From: Solibacteraceae bacterium
GTDB lineage: Bacteria > Acidobacteriota > Terriglobia > Bryobacterales > Bryobacteraceae
Length of the DNA: 64,000 bases
NCBI GenBank assembly: GCA_021324015.1
Contig: JAJPJX010000151.1
Location: 62,001 to 126,000, forward strand
Reading direction: 5' to 3'
The notes under the pieces were generated by a model. That model saw only the letters and a program-made list of their open reading frames with translations, had not been told where the DNA came from and ran no database searches. Position numbers and translations under genes: made by a program. Shown in pieces: positions 18,872 through 29,125 of the stretch (position 1 is its first letter; each line of letters opens with the position of its first letter).

Positions 18872-18887
18872 AGCGCGCCGGCGCGCT
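18872..18887. repeat. GC-rich 16-bp perfect palindrome after the receptor gene
   Basis: AGCGCGCC/GGCGCGCT starts 6 nt after the stop codon. As RNA it could fold with a CCGG loop, but no T-run follows, so termination is uncertain. Confidence 0.35.
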
Positions 18888-18927
18888 GTAGTGGAACTGC
18901 CAGGGAGCAGGGTCTTCGGCATGGGAC

Positions 18928-20295
18928 ATGCTCGGCTTGCTGTTGCATCACTTCTTTCCGGCTTCGCTGTGCTGCAGCCGGACGGCCTACCGCACGCTGG
19001 CAAAGATCGACCGGGAGATACGGAGCTGCTGCGACAGCGATGCCGCCATCGCCGTTCTGGAGAGATCCAAAACTGACCTGCTCGCCTTGCTGCGCGCCCG
19101 GTTCGGCTCTCCGGCCGCCGAGGCTCTGGCGCTGAAGATTCTGAACATCTTCCTGGCCAGGCACCACCTCCATGCCCGCAGCCAATGGGTGCGCTCCCGG
19201 CCCATCGGCCTGGTCGTCGATCCCTCGAACATGTGCCGGCTGGCGTGCCCCGGCTGCGTGCACTCGGCCCGCTCCCAGACGCTCAAGGTGTTCGACTGGC
19301 GCACGGGCACTCTACCGGAAGACCGCTTCGCGGCGTTGCTGGAACTTTACGGACCGTATGCGGTCGGAGTGTATTTCTGCAATTACGGCGAACCGCTGCT
19401 CAACCTCCACACGCCCCGGCTCATCCGCCTGGCGAAAAGCTACCTGCTTGCTACAGCGCTATCCACCAGCCTCTCGGTGCGGCGGTTCGACCCCGAAGCC
19501 TATGTCGAATCCGGGCTCGACGTGATGGCGCTTTCGATCGACGGCGCCACGCAAGGGGTTTACGAGCGGTTTCGGCGCCACGGCGAGCTGGAGGTGGTTC
19601 TCGACAATCTCCGCGAGTTAGTGAAGGCCAAACGCCGCCTTGGCCGGCGCACGCCGATGCTGTCGTGGAACTTTCTGGCATTCGAGCATAACATGCATGA
19701 AATTCCTCTGGCCCGGCGCATGGCTCGCAAACTCGGGGTGGATCAATTCCGGGTCGTGAATCCCTTTGACGTGCGGTGGGACGACCCGGAGATGCGCCCC
19801 GCCGTGATGAAGGCCGGCGTCCGGCGATTGAACTGGCTGGCAATTGCCCATGCGGCTGAGAACTGGAATCCGTTCCCGCGGAGCGTGGACGCCGTCGCCA
19901 TCGAGCGTGCGTTCGAGCGCCCGTGGCCCCGGGGCAGCGCCGGAGAGGCGCCCCCGGGGCCCGGCCCCACGTGCCACTGGTTGTACAAGAACATGGTGAT
20001 GGACGCCACGGGCAGGATTCTGCCCTGCTGCGGCGCCCCCCGGCCGGATGGGAGGCTGGTGTTCGCTGCGTTCGACAGCAGCGGCGGCGACCCGTTCAAT
20101 TCCGGCAAGTACCGCCAGGCGCGGTCGTTGTTCTCCGCCGCGGTCCCGCCCTCCGATGGGGTGCCCTACTGCGCGCAGTGCGAATGGGACCACGCCACCG
20201 TGAACATCGGCGGTCCGGAAATCCGCCACTATTTCCGTGCGGCGGATCCGGCTTTCTTCGACCGCCGGAGCCTGTCTCTCCTTTCCGGGTGGTGA
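18928..20295 (+). CDS. radical SAM protein with SPASM-like C-terminus
   Basis: 455 aa. The [4Fe-4S]/SAM motif is C103-x3-C107-x2-C110 (NMCRLACPGC). The barrel continues with VYFCNYGEPLLN (the GGEP-like SAM contact) and LDVMALSIDGATQGVYERFR. The C-terminal region has a Cys set, CHWLYKNMVMDATGRILPCCGAP and CAQCEWDHA, as in SPASM domains that bind extra Fe-S clusters. The first 90 residues are an unassigned helical extension. Such enzymes modify peptides or sugars; because a sulfatase-superfamily gene follows, a maturase role was considered, but that partner lacks the Cys/Ser that a maturase would oxidise. The start is chosen as the first ATG in frame and is uncertain. Confidence 0.83.
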   Translation: MLGLLLHHFFPASLCCSRTAYRTLAKIDREIRSCCDSDAAIAVLERSKTDLLALLRARFGSPAAEALALKILNIFLARHHLHARSQWVRSRPIGLVVDPSNMCRLACPGCVHSARSQTLKVFDWRTGTLPEDRFAALLELYGPYAVGVYFCNYGEPLLNLHTPRLIRLAKSYLLATALSTSLSVRRFDPEAYVESGLDVMALSIDGATQGVYERFRRHGELEVVLDNLRELVKAKRRLGRRTPMLSWNFLAFEHNMHEIPLARRMARKLGVDQFRVVNPFDVRWDDPEMRPAVMKAGVRRLNWLAIAHAAENWNPFPRSVDAVAIERAFERPWPRGSAGEAPPGPGPTCHWLYKNMVMDATGRILPCCGAPRPDGRLVFAAFDSSGGDPFNSGKYRQARSLFSAAVPPSDGVPYCAQCEWDHATVNIGGPEIRHYFRAADPAFFDRRSLSLLSGW

Positions 20296-20429
20296 ACTCG
20301 GCGGATCGTTTGGCAGGCTGGGCAGGAAAGTTTCCAGTTCACCAACTGCTTTCTACGGTGCGGTCGTGAGAGACAGACGCTCCGCAAAATCGATGATACG
20401 ATGCAAGCCGTAGGAGGGAGACCCTGACC

Positions 20430-22178
20430 TTGAGGCTTTGCGCATTTCTTGCTGGTGCGGCGTTGTGTGCGGCGTCTGCCCAGACCCATCCCAACATCAT
20501 CCTCATCTCACTGGACCAGTGCCGGGCGGACCGGCTGCACGCCTGGGGGAATACCCGCGAAACCAGCCCGAATCTCGACCGCATGGCGCGCGAAGGCGTG
20601 CGATTCGCGCGCTTCTACTCCGCCGCTTCCTGGACCGCGCCATCCTACAGCTCGATGTTCACATCGCAGTATCCCTCCCGGCACGGCGTTACAGTATTCT
20701 TCCCGCGAACCATGGAGGCGCAGAAGCCCGGGGCCATCATGCTCACCGAATGGCTTCGCAAAGCCGGATACCAGACCGCCGCCTTTGTGAACAACAGCGT
20801 CGCCGGCCGGAACATCACGGGCCGCGGCTTCGAGGAGTATGACGAAGGCCAGTTGCGCGCCACCAGCATCACGGAACGCTCCACGCTGCGCAATCCCGAG
20901 TTCAAAGCGCCCGCCACCACCCGGCGCGTGCTCGAATGGCTCGGGCGGCCGCGCGCCAAGCCCTTCTTCCTATTCCTGCTGTTCTTCGAGCCGCACTCAC
21001 CCTATGACCCGCCGCCCGAGCACGACCTCTTCAAGACCGGTGCCTATCCCAATGAGACCAATACCGGATACGACGTCCGCACCGGGCGCCTGTTCCGGTG
21101 GGCCAACCTCGGTGATCAACGAGCCATCGAGCGCATGACCGAACTCTACGACGGCAAGATCCATTTCGTGGACTTCTATCTCGGCCAGGTTCTGGATTAT
21201 CTCCGCTCCAGCGGGCTGGCTGGCCACACCCTCGTCTTTTTGACCTCCGATCACGGCGAGTTGCTGTACTCGCACCCCGAAGACTTCATGACCTTCGACC
21301 ATCGCTCGCTGTACGACCAGGTGATGCACGTGCCCGGAATCCTTTGGGGCGCGGGTGTGCCGCGCGGCAAGACTATCGAGACCTTCGGCACGCACATCGA
21401 TATCGCCCCCACGCTGCTGGAACTCGCCGGGCTTGCGCCCAAACCAGACGCGCAGGGACGGAGCCTGGTCCCCGTAGTTGCCGGCCGCGTGACGTCTGTC
21501 CACGACTACCTGTTCGGCGAGCAGGACATCATCGAGCCGCTCCGGTCGGTCCGCGATGCGCGCTACAAGCTGATCTTGAACGAAGCCACCGGCCGGAAGC
21601 AGCTTTTCGACGACCAGCGGGATCCGGACGAGCGCCGCGACATCGTGACCCGGGAGCCGGCCATTGCCGCGCGCCTCGGGAAGGTCTTGGAACAATGGCG
21701 GCGCGACAACGAACCGGATCCCGCGGTCCGTTTGGCGCGCTGGCGCGAACTGGTCGCCGGAGGCCGCAAGCTCGATACCATCGACGAGGTCACCACGGGC
21801 TCCCACCTGCAACTGACCGGCGATGGCTGGCACATGGCCGACGCTCTCTCCGATTATCAGGGCGGCTGTTACTGGACCGATCCCGCCTCCAGCGGCCAAC
21901 CGCCGCGGACCGCCATATGGCGGCTGGACAACCCGCTGCTGGGGCGCTATCGCATCTCCATCTGGTACGGCGGCATTCCCGAAGGCGGCGTCGCGAAGGA
22001 CGCTCCCTACACCGTGAAGACGCGCCGCGGCGACCACGCCTTCCAAATCGACCAGACGAAGAATACCGGGAAATGGAACGAGTTGGGCGTGTTCGAAGAC
22101 CCGCTCCAGGTGGAACAAACCAACCGCGCCGGCGGCCGCATCGTCGTGGATGCCGTGAAGTTCGAACGGCTCGACTGA
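20430..22178 (+). CDS. secreted sulfatase/phosphoesterase-superfamily protein with golvesin-like C-terminal domain
   Basis: 582 aa from a TTG preceded by AGGAGGGAG. A short signal (MRLCAFLAGAALCAASAQ) leads into an alkaline-phosphatase-superfamily core: metal motif ISLDQCRAD (D29), SWTAPSYSS (67-75) and FLTSDHGELL. The C/S-x-P-x-R motif that is converted to formylglycine in true sulfatases is replaced by T69-A-P-S-Y, so the nucleophile is probably Thr and the activity may be a phosphotransferase or phosphodiesterase. The last 110 residues (RISIWYGGIPEGG, APYTVKTRRG, TGKWNELGVFEDP, RIVVDAVKFERL) resemble the golvesin/Xly carbohydrate-binding-like domain. It lies between two Oar-type receptors, which suggests work on an exported glycan. 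Confidence 0.82.
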   Translation: MRLCAFLAGAALCAASAQTHPNIILISLDQCRADRLHAWGNTRETSPNLDRMAREGVRFARFYSAASWTAPSYSSMFTSQYPSRHGVTVFFPRTMEAQKPGAIMLTEWLRKAGYQTAAFVNNSVAGRNITGRGFEEYDEGQLRATSITERSTLRNPEFKAPATTRRVLEWLGRPRAKPFFLFLLFFEPHSPYDPPPEHDLFKTGAYPNETNTGYDVRTGRLFRWANLGDQRAIERMTELYDGKIHFVDFYLGQVLDYLRSSGLAGHTLVFLTSDHGELLYSHPEDFMTFDHRSLYDQVMHVPGILWGAGVPRGKTIETFGTHIDIAPTLLELAGLAPKPDAQGRSLVPVVAGRVTSVHDYLFGEQDIIEPLRSVRDARYKLILNEATGRKQLFDDQRDPDERRDIVTREPAIAARLGKVLEQWRRDNEPDPAVRLARWRELVAGGRKLDTIDEVTTGSHLQLTGDGWHMADALSDYQGGCYWTDPASSGQPPRTAIWRLDNPLLGRYRISIWYGGIPEGGVAKDAPYTVKTRRGDHAFQIDQTKNTGKWNELGVFEDPLQVEQTNRAGGRIVVDAVKFERLD

Positions 22179-22190
22179 CTGACAAATTGG

Positions 22191-22220
22191 TTGACAGGCG
22201 TGCCCGCGGCTTGATATAGA
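22191..22220 (+). promoter_or_regulatory. promoter of the second Oar-type receptor
   Basis: Perfect -35 TTGACA (22191-22196), 18-nt spacer, extended -10 TGA-TATAGA (hexamer 22215-22220). The receptor ATG is about 15 nt downstream of the expected start site, with no recognisable Shine-Dalgarno. The context TGGTTGACAG is shared with the promoter of the third receptor. Confidence 0.7.
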
Positions 22221-22241
22221 CAATACCACCTCTCGCCGCTT

Positions 22242-25200
22242 ATGAGACATGCTGTCTTGTCGCTGCTGCTTTTCGCCTGCCTGTGCGGCACGGCGCGCTC
22301 CCAGATCGTCTCCGGAACCATCGTAGGCACAACGGCGGATGCCACCGGCGCCGTGGTGGCGGGCGCCCGGATCACCGCTGCCAACGAGAGCACGGGCGTG
22401 GCGCGCTCCACGATGACGGACTCCTCCGGCGGATACGTGTTTCCGCAACTGCCTCCGGGCAACTATAAGATCTCGGTCTCGGCCCAAGGCTTCCGCACGT
22501 ATGAGGTTTCGCACGTCGTCCTGCTGGTGGACCAGACGGTCCGAGTAGACGCACGGCTTGAGCTCGGCGAGGTCAGCGAGCGGGTCGAAGTCTCCGCACA
22601 AGCCGCGCAGGTGGACAGCGAAACTTCCACCCTGGGCCAGGTCATCGAAAGCCGCCGCATCGTCGATCTTCCGCTGAACGGCCGCAACTTCATGCAGCTT
22701 GCCACTATTTCGTCCGGCGTTGCCCCGGCGTACAACGCGCGCAGTGCCACCATCACCAATCAAACCGGTCGCACGGACCTTGCGGTGCACGTCTCCGGCG
22801 GACGCGGGGACAGCAACAGCTATCTCATCGACGGGGTGGAAAGCCGCAGTACCTGGTTCAACTCGCCCAGCGTGCTGCTGTCCGTGGACGCTATCCAGGA
22901 ATTCAAGATCGAACGCAACATGTTCTCCGCCGAGTACGGCCAGGGGGGTGGCATCGTCAGCCTGGTCAGCAAATCCGGCAGCAACGATATCCACGGCTCC
23001 GCCTATGAGTTCCTGCGCAACAACCATTTCGACGCCAAGAATTTCTTCGACAACTATTTCGGCCAGAAGCAGGTGCCCTTCAAGCAGAACCAGTTCGGCT
23101 TGACCGCAGGAGGTCCCATCCGGAAGAACAAGCTGTTCTTCTTCGGGGACTTCGAAAAGCTCCGCAGCCGCCAGAACAACACCCTCAGCGCCAACGTGCC
23201 CACGCCCGCGCAACTCGCCGGCAACCTGAACGGCTTGACCTCCACGCGGCCCGGCGGTGTCATCCTCGATCCCCTCGCGGGCCTCCCGTTCCCCGATAAC
23301 GTCATTCCGGCGGACCGGATCTCCAGCGTCACCAAAAACTTCATCCAGTACACGCCGGTCCCCAACCTGGCCGGCTCCAAGGGCACCAACTACGTGGTCG
23401 GCAAGAGCACCAACCGCGACGACGACCAGTACGGCATCCGTGTGGATTACCAGATCTCTTCCGCCGACACGCTGTTCGGCCGCTACACGGATTTCGCCTC
23501 CAGCCTGTATAAGCCGGGCATCGGTGTGCTGGCCGGCAACCTTTACCCGTACGCCGGCCGCAACACGGTGGTGCAGGAGACCCACGTCTTCAGTCCGCGC
23601 CTGCTGAACGTGTTCAAGTTCGGATATAACTGGGCCAACGTGTTCAACACCTGGGAGCCAGCCTCCACCAGCCTGGCCGATGCGATCGGACTGAAGATCA
23701 ACCAGGTGCCCGCCGAGTACGGCCTGCCGGGCGTGACCGTCTCGGGCGGCTACTACGTGGGCGGCGGCACGGGGATCAACCAGGGCGGCGTGGACAACCT
23801 GGCGCAGTTCAGCGACACCCTGAGCTGGGTCCGGAACCGCCACAACCTCTCCTTCGGCGCGGACATCCGCATCATCCACTTCGACGAGCGGCTGGGCCTC
23901 AACAACAACGGGGCGTTCACCTTCACCGGACAGTACACGGGCAGCCCGGTGGCCGATTTCCTGCTGGGCGATTTGGCCTCCGCCAGCGCGCAGATTGGCC
24001 TGGGCGAAGGGCTGTGGCGCTCCAAGTCGCTCAACTTTTTCGTGGAGGACGACTGGAAAGTCACCGACCGCCTGACTCTCAACCTGGGCCTGCGCTATGA
24101 GTACGACCAGCCGTTCTACGATCCGCGCCACCACGAGGGCTACTTCGATACGTCGCTGGATAAGTTCGTGGTGGGCATCAGCCAGGCGGAGTCTCCCATC
24201 AAGCGCCAGATCCCGCAGGTCCTCTACGATCCGAACTTGCGGCAGGGCATCTGGTTCCCGGACCGCAACAACTTCGCGCCCCGTTTCGGCTTTGCCTACC
24301 GCTTCGGCGCCTCCACGGTCCTGCGCGGGGGCTACGGCATCTTCTACTCCAAGACCCAGGGCAACGAGTTGCAGTTTAAAGTGAACGCGCCGCCCCTGGT
24401 TTTTTCGGCGTCGCTCACCGGCAATCCGGCCACGCCCAACTTCAACTGGGACCGCGACGCGTTTCCGGATCCCGCCTCCCCCGCCTTTCCGGTCGGTACA
24501 CTGGCGCCCTTCTCGATCGATCCGCGCGACCGCACACCCTATTTGCAGCAGTGGAACCTGGGCACGGAGCGCACCCTTACCCGCACCCTGGTCCTGGAGG
24601 TTTCCTACGCCGGCATGAAGGGCACGAAACTGGCCGAGCGCGTCAACATCAACCAGGCGCAACTGCCAAACCCGTCCAGTATCACACCCATCAACTCCCG
24701 CCGTCCGTTCCCCGATTTCGGCGACATTCTGTCCTCGAATTTTCAGGAGAACTCGATCTACAACGCGCTCCAGGCGCGCCTGGAAAAGCGCTTCAGCGGG
24801 GGCCTCAACTTTCTGGCCGCCTACACCTGGGGGCACTCGATCGACACGGCCTCGCGCGGCTCGGGCGGCTCCTGGCACCAGGACGCGTATCACCTGCGCG
24901 CCGATCGCGGCAGCTCCGATTTCGACGTGCGCCATCGCTTCACGGGCAGCGTGGTCTACGAGCTGCCGTTCGGGCGTGGCAGGAAATACCTGTCAAACGC
25001 CGGCGCGCTGGCCAACGGCTTCGCCGGCGGCTGGTCCGTCAACACCATCGTGACCTTCATGACCGGCAATTACTTCTCGGTAACCGTGCCCGGCGACCGC
25101 GCGAACGTGGGCGGCTATCCCTTCCAGCGTGCCGATATCGCGGTGCCGGGCTGCGACGGCAACCTCTCCCATGGCGACCGCACCATCAACCGCTATTTCA

Positions 25201-25478
25201 ACACCGGCTGCTTTGTGACCACGCCCATCGGCACCTTCGGCAACTCCGGGCGCAACATCGTGGAAATTCCCGGCCTGAACAATTGGGACACCTCGTTCGT
25301 CAAGCAGATTCCCATTCAGGAGCGGATCCAGGCGCAGTTCCGGGCCGAGTTTTTCAACCTGTTCAACCACTCACAATTCGGCCAGCCCGATCTGACGGTG
25401 GGGGACGTGCTTTTCGGAGCCATCCGCACGGCGCGCGATCCGCGCATCGTGCAGTTGGCGCTGAAGGTGCTCTGGTAA
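22242..25478 (+). CDS. Oar-type TonB-dependent receptor with carboxypeptidase-regulatory-like domain (second)
   Basis: 1078 aa. Signal peptide MRHAVLSLLLFACLCGTARS, regulatory-like beta domain (GTIVGTTADATGAVVAGARI), plug with DLPLNGRNFMQL and SVDAIQEFKIERNMFSAEYG, then the barrel with repeated Asn-rich strands and the C-terminal end RIVQLALKVLW, aromatic as expected for outer-membrane insertion. Same architecture as the receptor at 15.7 kb but clearly diverged, so an old duplication. It has its own promoter in the tail of the preceding gene. It is convergent with the glycosyltransferase gene, whose stop is 1 nt away. Confidence 0.92.
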   Translation: MRHAVLSLLLFACLCGTARSQIVSGTIVGTTADATGAVVAGARITAANESTGVARSTMTDSSGGYVFPQLPPGNYKISVSAQGFRTYEVSHVVLLVDQTVRVDARLELGEVSERVEVSAQAAQVDSETSTLGQVIESRRIVDLPLNGRNFMQLATISSGVAPAYNARSATITNQTGRTDLAVHVSGGRGDSNSYLIDGVESRSTWFNSPSVLLSVDAIQEFKIERNMFSAEYGQGGGIVSLVSKSGSNDIHGSAYEFLRNNHFDAKNFFDNYFGQKQVPFKQNQFGLTAGGPIRKNKLFFFGDFEKLRSRQNNTLSANVPTPAQLAGNLNGLTSTRPGGVILDPLAGLPFPDNVIPADRISSVTKNFIQYTPVPNLAGSKGTNYVVGKSTNRDDDQYGIRVDYQISSADTLFGRYTDFASSLYKPGIGVLAGNLYPYAGRNTVVQETHVFSPRLLNVFKFGYNWANVFNTWEPASTSLADAIGLKINQVPAEYGLPGVTVSGGYYVGGGTGINQGGVDNLAQFSDTLSWVRNRHNLSFGADIRIIHFDERLGLNNNGAFTFTGQYTGSPVADFLLGDLASASAQIGLGEGLWRSKSLNFFVEDDWKVTDRLTLNLGLRYEYDQPFYDPRHHEGYFDTSLDKFVVGISQAESPIKRQIPQVLYDPNLRQGIWFPDRNNFAPRFGFAYRFGASTVLRGGYGIFYSKTQGNELQFKVNAPPLVFSASLTGNPATPNFNWDRDAFPDPASPAFPVGTLAPFSIDPRDRTPYLQQWNLGTERTLTRTLVLEVSYAGMKGTKLAERVNINQAQLPNPSSITPINSRRPFPDFGDILSSNFQENSIYNALQARLEKRFSGGLNFLAAYTWGHSIDTASRGSGGSWHQDAYHLRADRGSSDFDVRHRFTGSVVYELPFGRGRKYLSNAGALANGFAGGWSVNTIVTFMTGNYFSVTVPGDRANVGGYPFQRADIAVPGCDGNLSHGDRTINRYFNTGCFVTTPIGTFGNSGRNIVEIPGLNNWDTSFVKQIPIQERIQAQFRAEFFNLFNHSQFGQPDLTVGDVLFGAIRTARDPRIVQLALKVLW

Positions 25479-25479
25479 C

Positions 25480-26532
25480 TTACAAAACGCGCCGCACTTC
25501 TTCGAGAAACAACCGGGCTACGTTAGGGGCGTCGAACTGCCGCACCCAGGCCCTGCCGGCCGCCGCAAGTTTCGCCCGCCGCTCGGGCGAGCCGAACAGC
25601 TCGGCGATCCCTTCCGCCAGCGCCTCGGCGTCGTCCGGCTCCACCAGCACGCCGTGCGGCGCCACCTCGGGAACCGCCGCGGCCCGCGCCGCGACGATGG
25701 GCTTCCCCGCCGCCATAGCCTCCAGGAACACGATCCCGAACCCCTCCTGGACGCTGGGCAGGCAGAACAGATCCGCGCCGTTGTATTCCGCCGCCAATTG
25801 CGCCTGCGAGAGATCGCCCAGAAACCGCACCCGGTCCTGCAACCGCAGCGCGCGCCACACCTGCTGGAACTCCTCGCGCTCCGGACCGTCGCCCACCACG
25901 CGCACCTCCATCTCCGGGATGCGCTTGCGCAGCCGCGCCGCGGCTTCCAGCAGCAGGTTCACCCGCTTGCGCCGGTAGAGCCGGCACACGCACAGGATGG
26001 TGAACTTGCGCGGATCGGGCAGGCGCGGATTCTCCTCCAGGCAGTGGTTCCAGGCGGCCAGGTCGATCAGCTCCGGAACGATGCGTGGCGGCCGGGCCAG
26101 GCGGTACGCTTCCCGCGCCCGTTCGGCCGAATAGCGGCTGGTGGTGACAACGGCGTCCGCCCGGCGGACATGCGCCGCCTCGCAGCGCGCCTGCACTGCC
26201 ATGGTGGCCCACGTCATGCCCTTCTGCATGCGCAGTTCGTCGGCGATAACGCCCTTCAGGGAAGCGAGGTGCGGTCCCCTGCGGCCGGCCGCGCGATAGC
26301 CGTCCATGTCGAAGCCCACCGTGGCGTCGCAGGGCTCCGCTCTTTCCCAGCGCAGATCCTCGTTATAGAGCAGCCGCTCCAGCGTGTAGACCGGAAGATG
26401 CACGCGCGGCGCCCGCAGGCTCACCTCCACCCCTATCCCCTGGAGTGCGTCCGCCAGGGTCTGGATGCCCACGAAAGTCCCGCTGCCATGCCGAATGTTG
26501 AGGGGAGTCGAGGTGAGAAAGCGGATTCGCAC
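25480..26532 (-). CDS. GT4-family glycosyltransferase
   Basis: 350 aa cytoplasmic GT-B enzyme that transfers a sugar from a nucleotide donor. N-terminal domain starts MRIRFLTSTPLNIRHGSGTFV with the acceptor-side glycine motif; the C-terminal domain has ILCVCRLYRRKRVNLLLEA, VRVVGDGPEREEF and the E-x7-E donor motif EGFGIVFLE. It starts with GTG directly after the TAA of the upstream secreted-protein gene, so the two are co-transcribed. Product unknown; a capsule or glycoprotein role is only a guess. Confidence 0.9.
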   Translation of the reverse strand: MRIRFLTSTPLNIRHGSGTFVGIQTLADALQGIGVEVSLRAPRVHLPVYTLERLLYNEDLRWERAEPCDATVGFDMDGYRAAGRRGPHLASLKGVIADELRMQKGMTWATMAVQARCEAAHVRRADAVVTTSRYSAERAREAYRLARPPRIVPELIDLAAWNHCLEENPRLPDPRKFTILCVCRLYRRKRVNLLLEAAARLRKRIPEMEVRVVGDGPEREEFQQVWRALRLQDRVRFLGDLSQAQLAAEYNGADLFCLPSVQEGFGIVFLEAMAAGKPIVAARAAAVPEVAPHGVLVEPDDAEALAEGIAELFGSPERRAKLAAAGRAWVRQFDAPNVARLFLEEVRRVL

Positions 26533-29046
26533 TTAGGGCACGCGAACCACCATGATACCTACCTGATTGTTGTTCCCGTCCAGCGCCACGGCCGACACCG
26601 TGTTGGCATTGGTGTTCACGCTCAGCAGGCGATTGGCTCCCGCGGCGCCGGCTGCGAACCCGCCCGCCCCGGCTCCCCCGCCGCCAAATCCGCCGCCGAA
26701 GCCTCCGCCGAACCCGCCGCCAGGCCCGCCCCCGAAGCCTCCGCCACCGGGAAAGCCTCCGCCGCCGCCCGCGCCTCCACCTCCTGTGGCCGCCGGCGCC
26801 GCTCCCACCGCGGCCACCCCGTTGGGATTGGCCACCACCAGGATGTTATTGGGGTTCACCAGATCGTAGATCACGAGTTGCGAGCCCGCGTTTTGCGGCG
26901 CCATGGCGCGCGCCGCCAGTTTCCGGGTGGCCGGCAGCATGCCCACTTCGCTGACGGTCGCGAAGCCGTTCGGGACGCCCAGCAGGGTGGTGGTCTGCTG
27001 GTCCAGGTTGAACACCAGCAATCCCTGGTCGCCCGGCGTGCTGTTGCTGGCCAGTGCCACCAGCGCGTTCACCTCCTGCATCGGACGCAGCCCGGAGAAT
27101 TCCGCTATTCCGCTGGGCGCGGGCATGGAGAACACCGCCAGGCTGGCGCCGTCCAGCACGTACAGATTCGCTGCATTGCCGCTCTGGTCCGCGTCGCTGG
27201 CGTACACGTAGTCGCTCAAGGACTGAGCCGTACTGGCGCTGAACTGCGCCTGCCCGCTCAGAGCGATCGCGTTCACCACCTTCTGGTTGAGGTCCAGTTG
27301 CAGAAAGCCCAGACCGGGGCAGGGATTTTGGATCTGCGTGCTGGCCGTGTTGCTGCCCAGGAGCACCGCGCTGCGTGAAAGCTGCAGGTTGAAGAAGTCC
27401 ATGGTGGCCATGCAGGAAGCCACGAACCAGCCGCTCGGAAAGGCCAGTACGGAGGGCGGATTGCCGTCGTTGGTGAACGCCGCCAGGGCTTCTTTCGAGT
27501 TGTCCCCCGAGCGCACGACCACATACGCTGTGCCCGTAGGCTGGTCCACCAGCAGGGCGCCGCGCGGTACCGCCGCCGCGGGCCGTGCGGCGCCGCCGCC
27601 ACCTCCGGGACCTGAGGGGAGCGGCGCAGCCAGCGCGGGCAGCCAGCCGTCCGGAAACTTCTGTGAGCTCACCACCGAGCCGTTCGCCTTCAGCACGGCC
27701 AGTTCCGCCGTAGTGGGGTTATTCGGGTCGTCGCCCACTACGACTGCGAGCTGTCCCTGGGAGATGGCCGCCGGGCGCGTGAGTGCTTGCGTCAACCCGT
27801 CCACGCTCACGCTGGTAAAGAACGCCAGGGCCGCCGCCCCGCCGCCATCTCCGCGGCCCTGCGTAACCGCCCCGGTCAGCGCGTTGATGCTGGCTGCCTG
27901 CGGGGCTGTGCCGCCCAGCGCCGCCAGGAAGCTGCCGTTCCCCGCGCTGGTCAGGAAACCGGCGGCAAAGGGTAGCGTTACGGTTTGCGGCGCCTGCGCG
28001 GGACTGAAGATCTGCACACTGGTGCTCACCCCCGTAGCGGCGTCCCCCTGCGGCGGCCCCACTAGCGCCGCCAGCGCGTTACCGTTGCGCAGTTGCACCA
28101 CCGGTGTCTGTCCCGCAGCCGCGCTGGTCAGGCAATTGGGGAGCGGCGTGGTGGTCTGCTGCACCATGTCCACCACCACCCCGGCATAACAGCCGTTCGA
28201 ATCTCGCGCCGCCGTGGCGATCAGGTAATTCCCGTCGAGGTCCGTAGTCGTCAGGTCCTGAATCGCCGGCGTGCCGGAGGGCAGGGTCTGAAAGCTGACC
28301 GTGGGGTTCTGCATCGACTGAAACACGGTGGCATTGGCCAGCGTGTTGTTCACCAGAAGCTGGATGAGATCCCCGGGCTGTGCCGCCGCCGGGACGGCGA
28401 CCTGCACATCATATTCGCCCGGCCGGTTGGTGGATGCCGCCGCCGAGGCGGTGGTCTGAATGCCGCCGACAAATGCCGTCATGTTGGCCTGGGGTACGGA
28501 AGGCGTATCCGTGGAGCCCACGGCGCCGGTCACCAGCGCCGGGCTGGCCGGGCCGAGCGACGCCGCGCTCATCATCAGCGTCTGGCCGTTCAGCGTGCCC
28601 CAAGGCTGCCCGTAGCCGCTGCCGTCCGCCGTGCGCACCGACGGGTCAAGCTGCGTGATGGTGACAATGGCCGGAGGGCTGGAGCCGCTCGATCTCTGCA
28701 CCACCACCTGCGCCGGCCCCAGGTTCGCGTCCACTGGCACCTGCGCCACGATTTGCGTGGGCGCGACCGAAACCAGCGGGATGGCGCCGCCGTTGAGCAT
28801 CACCTGAACATCCCCCAGTTGCGTGGGCAACGGCGCCCCCTGCGCTGTGAGACCACCATCCGGGCCCAGATTGATGCCCGCAATCTGTAGGAAGCCGCCC
28901 TGACCCACCGTGGCCGGGGCAGGTCTTTGCGTGAGGGCGTTCGTGACTCCCCGGGGATTGACTACCGGGCCGGACGGGGCCGGCGCCTGTGCCCGCGCCG
29001 CCGCGCAGGCGCACACCAGAAGCAAAATCACTCCCAATTGCCGCAT
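26533..29046 (-). CDS. secreted TIGR03437-like beta-rich protein with Gly-rich tail
   Basis: 837 aa. The start at 29046 gives a good signal peptide ([19 protein letters not shown]); an in-frame extension upstream would overlap queC. Residues about 30-230 resemble the Solibacter-type TIGR03437 module: [47 protein letters not shown], then a second IPT/TIG-like repeat. The middle looks like a propeller-like repeat region with many Asn/Gly turns. Near the C-terminus a stretch of about 50 residues is almost all Gly with Phe, Pro and Ala ([13 protein letters not shown]), then a final [21 protein letters not shown] strand. No enzymatic motif. Probably a cell-surface or extracellular protein. Confidence 0.72.
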   Translation of the reverse strand: MRQLGVILLLVCACAAARAQAPAPSGPVVNPRGVTNALTQRPAPATVGQGGFLQIAGINLGPDGGLTAQGAPLPTQLGDVQVMLNGGAIPLVSVAPTQIVAQVPVDANLGPAQVVVQRSSGSSPPAIVTITQLDPSVRTADGSGYGQPWGTLNGQTLMMSAASLGPASPALVTGAVGSTDTPSVPQANMTAFVGGIQTTASAAASTNRPGEYDVQVAVPAAAQPGDLIQLLVNNTLANATVFQSMQNPTVSFQTLPSGTPAIQDLTTTDLDGNYLIATAARDSNGCYAGVVVDMVQQTTTPLPNCLTSAAAGQTPVVQLRNGNALAALVGPPQGDAATGVSTSVQIFSPAQAPQTVTLPFAAGFLTSAGNGSFLAALGGTAPQAASINALTGAVTQGRGDGGGAAALAFFTSVSVDGLTQALTRPAAISQGQLAVVVGDDPNNPTTAELAVLKANGSVVSSQKFPDGWLPALAAPLPSGPGGGGGAARPAAAVPRGALLVDQPTGTAYVVVRSGDNSKEALAAFTNDGNPPSVLAFPSGWFVASCMATMDFFNLQLSRSAVLLGSNTASTQIQNPCPGLGFLQLDLNQKVVNAIALSGQAQFSASTAQSLSDYVYASDADQSGNAANLYVLDGASLAVFSMPAPSGIAEFSGLRPMQEVNALVALASNSTPGDQGLLVFNLDQQTTTLLGVPNGFATVSEVGMLPATRKLAARAMAPQNAGSQLVIYDLVNPNNILVVANPNGVAAVGAAPAATGGGGAGGGGGFPGGGGFGGGPGGGFGGGFGGGFGGGGAGAGGFAAGAAGANRLLSVNTNANTVSAVALDGNNNQVGIMVVRVP

Positions 29047-29125
29047 AGCCCTTCTAACCCCGGAATCGGACGCGAGTTCCGAGCTGGTCGTCCAGTGCGC
29101 AACGGTAAAATACGAGAGGCGCCCC

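Noticed and set aside
20997-24935. Minus-strand open frame of 1312 codons
   Set aside because: It lies exactly opposite the sulfatase-like gene and the second Oar-type receptor, both of which have strong motifs. Long antisense frames arise easily at this GC content.
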